From NCBI GenBank assembly GCA_030052745.1, contig JANBVO010000005.1, positions 930,001 to 994,000 of the forward strand: a DNA stretch of 64,000 nucleotides, read 5' to 3'. Made by a program: the position numbers and the translations under genes. The notes under the pieces are model-generated. The model was not told the origin of the DNA and ran no database searches. It worked only from the letters and a program-made list of their open reading frames with translations. The stretch is from Pleurostoma richardsiae. Taxonomy: Eukaryota > Ascomycota > Sordariomycetes > Calosphaeriales > Pleurostomataceae. Shown one piece after another: positions 12,366 to 23,737 of this stretch. Position 1 is the stretch's first letter, and every line of letters begins with the position of its first letter.

Positions 12366-13821
12366 TTACAAGTTAAATCTTGTGCGCTTCTTCTCCATAT
12401 TGGGTTTCCACTCCCATTGCAGGGCGTCCTCGCCCTGGCTCCCTGCCCGTCCGATGCCCTTATCTACACGCCTGAGCTTAAGGGTAAATCTGTAACATGC
12501 TGGTCAGCTGCGTGCATCGGCGGTGACAAGAGCCATAAGCAACTTACCTAGGCCCAATCTCTTGTAGGCCCACTCTGACGTCCTCGAAGCCCTTGATCTC
12601 GTTGCCCTCCACGTCTACTACGCTCTTCTCCGTCTGCCGCTTTTCTCTGACAACATATCTGTGTCTGCATTGCATGTCAGCAGCCGCAAGCAATCTGGAC
12701 TGTAAAAGTACGCTCGGGCGTGACTGACCTTCTGAAAAAGATGTAGTCTCTCTGATTGTGCAGCGTCACCACTTGACGACCAGCAACATCAGGCTGCGGA
12801 GGGAAGAGTCTGAAGAATGACGCCGCGGAGAGAAGGCCCAGGCTCGTCTTGAAGTTGTTCAGAAGGAGCTCGGGCCAGTAATCCTGGGGCCTAGCGTGCC
12901 CCGGGATACGCTTACCCTCCAACCAGCTAGATATAGAGTAGGTGAGGGACGGACCACTAGGTAGATGGACCACGGTGAGGCCTGAAGAGATGTTAATATC
13001 CATGCAACCATCTTGCACTGGCTGAAGACAAGAGCCAAGGCCATACCAGTGGGTTTCTTCTGATCTTCTCTCAGAACAAGAACCACGTTGTAGCCCCTAT
13101 TTGAGGCAAACTTGCATATCTCCCGCACGGAATAGTTATGGGAGTGCCGGTGCGCAGACCGTCTGATGTATTCGGAGCCGGGGAAGATGGACTGTAGAAG
13201 CTGAGCTTCCTCGTGTAGGGTCGAGTGGAGGGATGTGGTCAGGAGGACCTTGGGGAGCGGTGGCGGGTCATCGGAGAAGAGATTGGGAAACTTCTCTGCC
13301 AGTTTCGCCGGCGTCAAATCAAGGTTGGTGCTGGTAGTTGAAGGAGCCAGGCTGGGCGCCAGACTATTGTCTCTCTCCGCTCGGTTTCTCCGTCCCCCTT
13401 CGTCCCCCTCACCCTCCTCGCCTTCCTCATCATCCTCGTCGTCCGATCCAAGCATGCTGTCCACATCCTCCCCGTCAGACTCGGCGTCCTCTTCTGGGAT
13501 TTCCTCCTCAGCTGTGGCATTCTCCTCCTCCTCGAGACGCCGGCGCTTCAGCTGCGCCACGTCCACTGCGTTGTACAGATCGTTCTCGTCGTCGCCCTCG
13601 TCCCAAACTCGCTTGCGGTCGAGGGAGTTGGGTTGGTTTGTTGCCAGGCGCCGCCGCTTGAGCTCGGGATCCTGTGCTTCTTCCTTCCTCCGTCTGGCGC
13701 GCATCGTGTGCCGCTCCTTGCCCGACACCTTCTTGTGCGTCACGTAGAGAGACGACCGCTTCATCTTATTCTTCATCTTGATAGACAAAGGCCCTTTCGA
13801 GCCCTCCATTCGCGACCCCAT
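12366..13821 (-). CDS. RPF1: Ribosome production factor 1 (Brix domain)
   Basis: Four exons (13821-13047, 12981-12729, 12664-12548, 12489-12366) give 422 residues. Rpf1 is a nucleolar assembly factor of the 60S subunit that binds pre-rRNA near the 5S RNP. The N-terminal 185 residues are charged, with basic clusters (MRARRRKEE, KRRRL) and a long acidic run (about 97-143), longer than in yeast Rpf1 (295 residues). The Brix domain begins near residue 190 (PKVLLTTS) and holds the hallmark LTVVHLPSGPSLTYSI, then LHNQRDYIFFRRHRYV and the closing LQEIGPRFTLKLRRVDKG. It ends in a basic tail. All introns are short, with GTATGG, GTCAGT and GTAAGT donors. It is divergent from the glycyl-tRNA synthetase gene across 445 bases. 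Confidence 0.95.
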
Positions 13822-14266
13822 GGTGGATTATGTGTGTGGGGTCAAGACCTCCAATGCCACTTCCTGGCTCAAGAGTTGCTTGCTGCAAATGCGATCACCG
13901 AGTCCGCAGTCCTCCTTGACCGTCCAACAGACGCCCAATTTTTTTTTTGGAGTCGGACCCTTGTTACGGCCGCCAATCGCTTGCTAGTCAAGGCGGGACA
14001 TCTGGCGGCAGGCAAGCGGTAGAATGAAATTCCACTTCCGGAGGGGCTCGAGACTCGAGCTGGTGTGGTACCTGATTTTAGCGCGGGGAACACGGGAGCA
14101 ATGATGTACCTGGATTAATGCCCTCCAATTGCTAGTAATTTTTGCTCTCAGAGCCACGAGTAAGAGTCATCTAGACCAGCTCCGCTAGAACCCAAGATCG
14201 CGGCGCAAGACGAGATAGAACGGAACTACCCTGTGACTCAATTCAAGTCTGTCACTTTTCCGGTTG
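13822..14266. promoter_or_regulatory. Shared divergent promoter of RPF1 and GRS1
   Basis: This 445-base interval separates two oppositely transcribed translation genes. It contains three CCAAT boxes on the plus strand (13935, 13973, 14125) and a ten-base poly(T) run around 13939-13948 of the kind that excludes nucleosomes. Co-regulation of ribosome assembly and tRNA charging is an inference from layout. Confidence 0.5.
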
Positions 14267-16564
14267 ATGAAGGGACTGCGGTCAGTCTTCTATCAAACAC
14301 CACTGGCTGGTACCTTCACACCTCGCTTCTGGAAAGTTACGGGCGCATTCTGTTCTCCTCGAACCCTTGCCTCCACGGCCTTCAACTCTTTCTCTTCGAC
14401 TCAGCAAATTCAAAATAAACCACAGCGTCAGCGTCAGAAATCGCCTACGATGACTACCACAGCCACGACCCTCAAGGGCCAGCCGCTCGACCGGCAGACC
14501 CTAGACTCCATGCTGCGGCGGCGCATGTTCTATACGCCTTCCTTCGAAATCTACGGCGGTGTTTCTGGCCTCTATGATTATGGCCCGCCGGGCTGCTCCC
14601 TGCAGGCAAACATCATTGACCTGTGGCGCAAGCACTTTGTGCTTGAGGAAGACATGCTTGAGGTCGACTGCACCGTCCTGACGCCGCATGAGGTTCTCAA
14701 GACGAGTGGTCACGTCGACAAGTTTGCTGATTGGATGTGGTAAGTTGGTCCTCTAGAATACAACCCGTGTCGATCCTTGGTGCTAATTAAAGTGCGAAAT
14801 CAGCAAGGACCCTAAGAATGGGGAGATTCTTCGAGCCGACCACTTCGTAGAGGATGTCCTAGAGACGAGGTTGAAAGGGGACAAGGAGGCCCGTGGCCAG
14901 GAGATTGTCGAGAAGGAAGCAGACCCTAAGAAGAAGAAGAAGCATCAGGGCAAGGGACAGCCCGCAGTTAAACTCGATGATGCTGTCGTCCAAGAGTACG
15001 AGGAAGTACTGGCTCAGATAGACAACTACGGTGGCGAGGAGCTTGGCCAGCTCATCACGAAGTACGACCTTCGGAACCCTGCAACTGGCGTGCAGCCCAC
15101 TCCTCCCGTGGCCTTCAACCTGATGTTCCAGACATCAATTGGCCCCAGCAGCAATCTTGCGGGCTATCTCCGCCCAGAGACCGCCCAGGGTCAGTTTCTG
15201 AACTTCTCCAAGCTGCTGGACTTCAACACGCAGCAGATGCCCTTCGCTTCCGCCTCCATCGGCCGGTCATATCGAAATGAGATTTCCCCTCGAGCTGGCC
15301 TGCTGCGGGTCCGTGAGTTTCTCATGGCCGAGATCGAACACTTTGTTGACCCCCAGGGCGGCAAAAAGCACCACCGGTTCCACGAGGTTGAAGACGAGGA
15401 GCTGGTGCTTCTCGACCGGCACACTCAGTTGTCCGGCAAGACCACCGTCCAGAAGGTCACCATCGGCAAGGCTGTCCGGGATGGAACTGTTGACAATGAG
15501 ACTCTTGGCTATTTCCTTGCCCGCATTCACCTGTTCCTGGAGAAGATCGGCGTCGACCAGTCGAAGATCCGCTTCCGTCAGCACATGGCCAATGAAATGG
15601 CCCACTACGCGGCGGACTGCTGGGACGCAGAGCTCCTGACGTCTTATGGCTGGATCGAGTGTGTTGGCTGTGCTGACCGAAGTGCCTACGATCTTTCTGT
15701 CCATTCCAAGAAGACTGGCGCTCCTCTGGTTGTCCGTGAGCGTCTTAACGAACCCCTGATCATCAAGGAGTGGGTCATCGAGCTCGACAAGAAGAAGTTC
15801 GGTCCCAAGTTCAAGAAGGACGGCAAGGCTGTCGAGGCTGCTATCTTGGCAACTACGCAAGAGCAGCGGGAGAGCTTCGCCAGTGCTCTCAAAGAGAAGG
15901 GCAGCATTACTGTCGATGTTCCCGAGATCCAGGGTGGCAAAGCTGAGGTTAGCCAAGATCTGATCAAGATTGAGTTCAGGACAAGATCCGAGTGGACGCG
16001 AGAATACACGCCAAACGTCATTGAGCCGTCATTTGGTATTGGTCGGATACTCTACGCCCTCATGGAGCATTCCTACTGGACTCGAGCCAGTGAGGGCGGT
16101 GATGAAGCCCGTGGCGTAAGTTTCAACCCGGCAAAGTCCTACGTTTACTCTTCATTGACATGTTACAGGTACTTTCATTCCCTCCGACTGTCGCCCCGAC
16201 AAAGGTCCTGGTTGTCCCGTTGTCAAGCAAGGACGAGTTCTCTCCTCTTGCTCACAAGCTCTCACGGAAGCTGCGGTCTCTCGGTATCTCCAGCCGTATC
16301 GATGACTCGTCGGCAACCATCGGCAAGCGCTACAGCCGAAACGACGAGCTGGGCACTCCCCTGGGCATCACCATCGACTTCCAGACGCTCAAGGACGGTT
16401 CGATCACTCTGCGGGACCGGGACTCGATGAGGCAGGTCCGCGGAGAGGAGGCAAAGGTCCTCGCTGCTATTCAGTCCCTGGTGGATGGCAGCAAGGTCTG
16501 GAAGGACATCGAGGGCGAGCTGCCCATCTTCGAGGGCCAGGAGTTGGATGTTCCGATTCGTTGA
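14267..16564 (+). CDS. GRS1: Glycyl-tRNA synthetase, cytosolic and mitochondrial forms predicted
   Basis: Three exons (14267-14739, 14804-16115, 16169-16564) give 726 residues from the first ATG or 665 from an in-frame ATG at 14450. The enzyme charges tRNA-Gly with glycine and is a class II synthetase. Family sequence includes [58 protein letters not shown] and [13 protein letters not shown], with the anticodon-binding domain in the last exon. The 61 residues before the second Met hold many Arg, Lys, Ser and Thr and no acidic residue, as in a mitochondrial presequence. A Lys-rich insertion ([12 protein letters not shown]) lies near the start of exon 2, as in eukaryotic enzymes. The 665-residue form is close to the cytosolic yeast Grs1. 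The second ATG has a better context (A at -3) than the first (T at -3). Confidence 0.96.
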
Positions 16565-19415
16565 TATACCGCTACTCTGCGTTCTTGGGTGATAGAAAAA
16601 AGATGTTGCGGGTGTTCTTCAAGTATAGCAGACATGTTCAAGGTCACTAGATCATGAGACTAGAATCTGCTCTTCTTACAGTCAGTCTCCGTACCGGCAA
16701 TTACTCTGCCCTGTGCATGCAGCCTGTGAGTTTGAGCCCTCCTTGCCGCCGCCAATGGACCTCCTTCTCAAGTAGGGTTGAGGCTCTTTGGCAAGAGTAA
16801 CCCTCCTTTTGGGTCTCAATGCTCGCGCTGTAAGACACAGGCTTCTATTATGAGGACTTGGTCAGAATTGCAGCGCACAATACAATTCCAAGCGGCTACT
16901 GAGATACACGTCCACACCCAATCTGTTAAACGACTGTGACATTCTACTAAATTGCTCTTCGGTAGTAGCTCTAGGAGTAGTTGCCAAGGCAGCGAGCGAT
17001 ACGTCATATGGAGTTCCAAATGGCTGACTGGAGTGGGTGGTACTGAGGGAGCCCGTATATCCATACATGTCGCGTTATGGTTCAAGAAGCGCAACGAGAT
17101 ACTGCATTATGACCAACCTCGGCAGACATCTGCAACGGCCGGGCGCCTAGATGCCGCACCGGCCCGCGGAAGGCGGACGGAAGCAGGAGGAATGGGGGCA
17201 ATGTGCGAGCGGGTTCTTTCTGTGACAGGATCCGCAGATTGGAAACAGATGCAAACAGCCGGCTGCCGGGTGGGAGCCCCCGTTTCTGCAACGATCTTCT
17301 CTAGCAGCCTAGTCGTGGACCTTGCGGCAAGACCGTTGTTTGTCTTAACGCTCGATCATGTCGATCGCATGCCTTCGCGAAGTCAATACTCACTCCTAGG
17401 TAGGAGACGTGCCCAGAAATGTGTCTCGCCAATCTGATATGTTTCTGCAGGCGGTGTTGTGAACGGTGGATCTGTACACTTCGAAATAGCCAACATCCCT
17501 TTGCACATCACTGCGTCACGTTCCTTGCTTTCACGATCGATGCCTGTCCCACCCCCTCGAGGCGCCTTGCGTATGCATGCATGAAAGATGAGGTGGCTGC
17601 GACTCTGCAGTCATCTCTGCCTAGATGGGTGGTTATCAGGCAGAGAGCAAAGTTGGGGGTGGCCAAAAGAGTCCGACACGGTCTCTGCTCGGATCGACGC
17701 CTCCAATGCCTTTTAATAGTTGTTAAAACCATTCGCCTCATCGCGAAGTGCCTCTGGATGCCCAGGGGCGCGCCATCCGGAATGGATGGGCGGCACGGCT
17801 CATTATTAGGCTCAACGCTCCAACGGCTGCGGGACCCCTGACTAGCAGAGTTGCCGCCAGGAACGGCCAGCGACCGTCCTGATATCAAATGCGCGTGCCT
17901 GGCGACCTGAGCATTCTAGAATGCCATTCTGCAGCAAGAAATACGAAAGGGAAGCTCGAGTGAGACAAGGAACGGTTTTTCATGACCGGTCGTAATCTCA
18001 GGATGCCGCTTTCCCGACCGGTACCCGTTTGATCCTCTGTGTGTATCTGTGTGCAGGTATCTGTATGGACTATCTTGCACATCGTAAGCAAGCATGTGCT
18101 GGTGGTGGGCCGAAGAAAGGAGGAGACCGAGATGAAGGAAAGCCAAGAGCAGTTGCAGCTGCAGCGTATTACGGAGCACTCTCACTCTCTCACTCTCGCA
18201 GGCGATACTCGAAGAAGAGAGTGTCTCTCTCTCTGTATGTATGCAAGCAGCCCGGCGTTTTGTCTGAGCTTCTCAAACCGCGTGTGCAACGAAGAGGCCT
18301 CGCGCTTGGAGAAACTGTTCTAGCAGCTGGCTGAATCTCCCAGGGTCGCATTGTTGCCCCTTTTAGGGGGCGGCGACAGTAGCGAGGTACTTGTGCTGGA
18401 GGCCAAACATCCCAGGGGGAGGGGGTACTCCCGTATCGTGCGGCGGAGGGGCAGCAGGAGTCGCTGGTTTGACTGTTTGGCGACGGAAACATCCTACTGG
18501 CTCGCCGGCGCACTTACCCCTCCATCGCGTTGGTGGGGTAAGGTTCGGTTGGGTCCCTTAGTCCTACAACAGCGCCTTAGCCCCCGACCTCCACTGCGCC
18601 TGGCGTCCGACCGCCTCCCTACCTTACCACAGGCCCACCAAACCGCAACCTCACCCTTTTCCAGACGACACACCTCCTTGGCTGCCTTATCGCCGGCCAA
18701 TTCCTGCTGCCCTCACTCACGGCCTGACACCCTTCCTCAGCTCTCCAGACCATTTTTGGCGTGGGCTCTCCTCTTCCATTCTGTGCCTGGACGACAGTCT
18801 ACAGGCTGCTGCTCTCTCTGCTTCCTATTGTGCGAGGAGGCTGAATTGAGCACCGTTGCGACCTCCCTCAATCAACAATAGCACAATAGCTGCCTTCCAG
18901 CTGAGCGCCGCCATTCACCGCTGCCTCTCCTCTTCTCCACTCGACTCGACTTCACCCTTCTTGGCCCAATACTCTCCTCGCCTTCTCACATGCCGCCTCC
19001 TCCCTCCTCCACCCTCTACTCAACAATTGACTACACCTGGAACTGCGAAGTCACCGATTCCTACCAGCCAGCTCTCCTGTCTGACCAGTGCTGGCGCTAA
19101 TTGACATCGTCGTCTGCTCTCGACGGGGTCGCTGCCTCGTCGCCGCCTGTGGCGCATTCAGCACCTTTCAAAACGACTGCTACAGGGCGCAGTGACTCGG
19201 TACGTTTAGCTCCCAGCATCTGGCACACGGCGAGCAATATTGATGACATTGTGCTAACTGGAATCGCTACAATCAGTGAAGCATTCTTTGTTCTCTCGAG
19301 GCCAAAGCGTCCGGCCACCTCTGCGTGATACCCAATTTCTACCCACGACCCGTCGGAGAGAACGATTACTAGAACTTCACCTACTAATCGTTGCCGTGAC
19401 CAATAATTTGATAAA
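16565..19415. other. Non-coding stretch and long CLA4 promoter/leader
   Basis: The first few hundred bases should be the GRS1 3' UTR. No gene is recognised in the following 2.8 kb; small open frames lack domains. From about 18490 the plus strand becomes strongly pyrimidine-rich, with repeated CCTCTCC and CTCCTC blocks up to 19030, which is typical of a fungal core promoter and leader. A GTATTACGGAGCAC motif occurs at about 18166-18179. Confidence 0.55.
19200..19276 (+). other. Predicted 5' UTR intron of CLA4
   Basis: A GTACGT donor at 19200, a GTGCTAACTG branch element at 19251 and an AATCAG acceptor ending at 19276 define a 77-base intron in the leader, 140 bases before the start codon. The signals match those of the coding introns. 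Confidence 0.5.
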
Positions 19416-22295
19416 ATGGCGACTCAAAACAGGTATTGCCCCCTCCTCCCAGGATCTCCCAGATGGTTTTATTTCAATGATGGCGTTGCGGGGTCAGCAC
19501 CCGAGGCTGGAAATGAAGTACTACCTTTCACAAGGAATCGGGCCCTCTCCCCTCCTTTGTTACCATGATGACAAGCTAGTATCTAGGTGCTGACACTTAT
19601 TGTAGCATCTACACCTCAGGCCAGTTCATGAACCCTGGACCGGCGCCTCGGCCTCCAACTGACCGGCCTCGCCTTAATCTTACGCCAAACACCAATCTCC
19701 CTGGAAGCATGTCGAGCATGTCGCTTGCCTCCCCTGTCCGAGGCCCGTCACAGTACAGTGGCTCTACTATCTCCCTGCCCCTCAACCGGCAAATGTCGAA
19801 CGTCGACGGCCAGGGAGGCGTCGCGGTTATCAAGGAAGGATGGGCTCAGGTCAAGGAGAGCAAGAACTTCATCCAGCCCTGGAAGCAGAAGTACTTGATC
19901 CTGCGCAAGGAATCTCTGGACTTCCACAAGGCAGAGGGCGGGAAGGTCTCGTATACCCTGTTTCTGAAGGACGTGATCAACGTCGGCCGTGTCGAGGCTG
20001 CAGGAACCATCTTTGAAGTCAAGCGACACTCCAGCGGCTCTTCAACTAGCCCCGGCGATGATGACGGCACGACGCGAACTCTGCAAATTCGAGTCAAGAG
20101 TGATGATGATCTCTACGAATGGATCGACTTCATCTACGCGAGATGTCCCGGGATGGGGGGCGTCAGTAACCCAACCAACTTCTCGCACGCTGTACATGTT
20201 GGTTTCGATCCCAATACAGGCGAGTTTGTCGGTCTGCCACCTGAGTGGTCGAAGCTCTTGAACTCGTCTGCCATTACCAAGGAGGACTACGAGCGCAACC
20301 CCCAGGCTGTCTTCGAGGTCCTGGACTTCTACTCGGACCTGACGAAGAGAGCAGAGAACCCGGCTCAGTACCCCAGCTTGACACCGACGCCTCCACCGAG
20401 CAGCATGCAGAACAAGCAGCTTGGTTATAGTGGCGGCTCTTCTGTAGCGCCCCCGCGGCCTATCCCGCCGATGCAACGGCCCAGCTACAATACTGCCCCA
20501 TCCCAGAACAGTATCCCCGCTGCTGCTCCTCGGCGGCCTTCCCCGACGGAATCGCAACAACAGCGTAACCAGATGCAGAGCATGGCACCCAACTATGTGA
20601 CGAACGACAGAGCACGTGAGGAGGACCGGCAGAGACAGGCTGAAGCAGCTCAGCGCGAGCGTATGCGAGAGATTGAGGAGCAGAACCGCCGGGATCTGGA
20701 GGCTTACAACGCTTCAATTCCGTCGAAGAAGGTGCCTTTGGCACAGCAGGAACTGGGTGGGTTTGGCGGTGGATCTCCTGCTCCGCCTACCGATCGCTTT
20801 AACCCAAGCCGTGCAGCTCCTCCTGCTCCCAAGGCCTCGCCTCAAGTTGCAAGCCTTCGCGCCCAGCGCCCAGCGCCCTCACCGCCGTCGAATACAGCTG
20901 GCGCTTCCCGGCCCGGTTTGGCGCAGCAAACAAGCTCCTCGTCTGTGCGTGAGCCGGTCTCTCAACCGTCCCCGGTGCAGCGACCGCCACGCAACGACCA
21001 GCCCCAGGCCCCTGCCGCTGCGCGGTATCCCAATGGCACCGGCTCCCCAGCTCCTCAGCCTCGTGCTAACGGTCCGGCCCAGGGCCAGGCTCAGCCGCCC
21101 TCGCGGCTGCCCGCTCCTGTGAAGCCTCTCAATGTCGCCCCTAAGCCGGCCCAGAACGAGTCGGTCAAGGCTGCCGAGGCTGCTCTCACGGCGAAGCCCC
21201 CGCCTACAGAGCGTAAGCAGGATGTTCGCATGTCAACTATGTCTGAGAACGAGGTGATGGCCAAGCTTAAGGAGGCTGTGTCCAAGGACGACCCGAACCT
21301 ATCTTACTCCAAGCAGAAGAAGATTGGCCAAGGCGCTTCTGGTTCTGTCTATGTGGCAAAGGTGAAGGAGACAGCGCCATCTCCCATTGCTCGCGATCTC
21401 CTGCGTGCACAGGGCCTGAAGGCTCAGGTTGCGATCAAGCAGATGGATCTTGCTCACCAGCCGAGAAAGGAACTTATTGTCAACGAGATCATGGTCATGA
21501 AGGACAGCAAGCACAGGAACATTGTCAATTTCCTCGATGCTTTCCTGCGTAACAACAATGCAGAGCTTTGGGTTGTCATGGAGTATATGGAGGGTGGTGC
21601 CTTGACGGACGTCATCGACAACAACCCTGTCATCACCGAGGAACAGATCTCGACCATCTGCCTTGAGGTACGTTCTTCTGGCCTCAACTTCGATCATTCC
21701 AACTGACCCACGTTGCAGACTTGCCGAGGCTTGCAGCATCTGCACTCGCAAAACATTATCCACCGTGATATCAAGAGTGACAACGTCCTCCTTGATGCGC
21801 GCGGCAACGTGAAGATCAGTATGTGTCCAAGAAACCTGATCGCTATGATCCTCTTGGGGCCGTTTGCATTGCTAACCTTTTCTAGCTGACTTTGGCTTCT
21901 GCGCCAAGCTTACCGAGACCAAGTCAAAGCGTGCTACTATGGTTGGCACGCCCTATTGGATGGCTCCGGAGGTTGTGAAGCAGAAGGAGTATGGTCCCAA
22001 GGTCGACATCTGGTCCCTGGGCATCATGGCCATCGAGATGATCGAGTCCGAACCCCCTTATCTCAACGAGGAACCGCTCAAGGCGTTGTATCTGATCGCT
22101 ACTAACGGGACGCCCCGCCTTAAGAAGCCGGAGAAGCTCAGTAAGGAGCTTAAGGCGTTCTTGTCAGTCTGCCTTTGCGTCGATGTTAAGAGCCGAGCAT
22201 CCGCCAGAGAGCTCTTGGAGCATGACTTCCTGAAGCACGGCTGCCCCTTGGCGAGCCTGGCCGAGCTGCTTGCCTTCAAGAAGCACGCCAAATAG
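19416..22295 (+). CDS. CLA4: p21-activated protein kinase Cla4
   Basis: Four exons (19416-19432, 19606-21667, 21719-21818, 21886-22295) give 862 residues; the first coding exon is only 17 bases, and the model starts MATQNSIYTSG. The order PH domain (about 80-190, [22 protein letters not shown]), CRIB motif (about 193-215, [22 protein letters not shown]), Pro/Gln-rich linker and Ser/Thr kinase domain (about 571-850) is diagnostic of Cla4 rather than Ste20, which lacks the PH domain. The kinase is intact: glycine loop GQGASGSV, Lys617 in VAIK, catalytic HRDIKSDN (Asp710), DFG (Asp728) and the PAK activation loop [12 protein letters not shown]. Cla4 binds GTP-loaded Cdc42/Rac and phosphoinositides and controls polarity, septation and, in plant pathogens, infection structures. 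A 173-base intron follows the tiny first exon. Confidence 0.97.
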
Positions 22296-23737
22296 ATTGG
22301 CAATCAGAGCCATACGTAGTTGGGAGCGAGCCTCGAGGTTGTTCTTGGATTGGATGATTAAGAGTCAGACAAGTTCGGATTTGATTGACAGGGTTCGAGT
22401 TGTGCATATATTCCCACGGAAGAGGAGTCCTTTGGCGTTCGAGGGGATATCGCTCCTTACTCCTGCAAAGTCCTGGACTGCATTAGGGACACTTTCTTAC
22501 CTCCTTTGCTTTGACGGCTCAGCCAGCATCAGTCGCCACCACCGGCATCTTCGAGGACATGCCTCGAAGACAGAACCCTCCTAGACCATGGTCGGCGGTC
22601 GGCCCTTCCAAGTTACAGGGGCCTTCGAAGGGTGTTCTGCGGTTGCTCGCGAGTGTGCCGATCGATCCGGGTCTGCGCAACTTGTACCTTGTGGGCGGAT
22701 GGACATGGAAGGGCTGAGCTGGACGGAATGATAATTAGACGAAGGCACTTGAGATCCTGCATCGTCATCTCCCACGGTTGGATTTGCCTGCCTTTTCCCC
22801 AGGCAGGCCCCAACTGATACTGGAAGTCGACAACATGGGAACGAAGGATTACGAATTGCGGAATGACAATGATTATGAACCTTGCGAAGAAAGTGGATAC
22901 CAGTCTCTCAGTGTCGTCTCGTGCTTTAGACCATCGCGAGAAGGGTGATAATGTGGTCTCTGTGAATGCGCGGCGTGCTTTGTGTGGTATATGTATGGTC
23001 TGGACTTTGCTTCCACCTCGCGATTTCCTACGCCTGGTTACAAGCATCATCTAATTAATTACCTAGGCACTACGATATTGTCCTCGGATAATAGAGAACA
23101 TGGTCCACGCAAGGGCAGTGTTTCAGTCTCCCCAGCCTCCTATACCACAAGTACTTGAAAGAGTTGTTTAGAATACGGGTGGTCAGAAGCAGAGCGAGCC
23201 TGCTTCTAGGATAAGTGGCATTCACTCGTACTATGATAGAAGATAGAGTGTGACTTCCTACGTGCATGTTGCTTCACTCATCATCCCCTTACATATCGGC
23301 AAAGATACCTCAAACCACGAGGCGGTAACACACAAAACTTCCATTGATGGCTGGATGATCTTCCTTCCTCACTATGGCAGCTGTTACAAAAAAGGCCGGG
23401 ACGCATGCAGCTCTCGAGATCCTCTCTGAGACGCCAATCCTGAAAAGACACTCCCCCAATGTCCCCTGATATCCTCAAACTCCCAACCCGGATTCTCCAC
23501 CCGGCGCACACGCCAGCCGATGGATGCTCCTCACCAGCTTCCGAGAAAGGAGGGAAAGCCTGGCATCTCCCCCTCCTTGATATGGTAGAGCCTCCTTGGC
23601 ATATGTACAATAACTCACGACACCACAAAGCAGCGACACTAGACCAATCAACGTCCTGCTTGCAGTTAGCCCGTCCGTCTCCGTTTCCCCCGTTCCTGCT
23701 CGTCCCGATACCTCCCATCCTCTTCCCCGCCGCCCAC
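22296..23737. other. Convergent 3' regions of CLA4 and SNF5
   Basis: CLA4 and SNF5 end towards each other across 1.44 kb. Apart from their 3' UTRs nothing is recognised; the minus-strand frame of about 145 codons near 22613-23050 has no domain. Confidence 0.5.
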
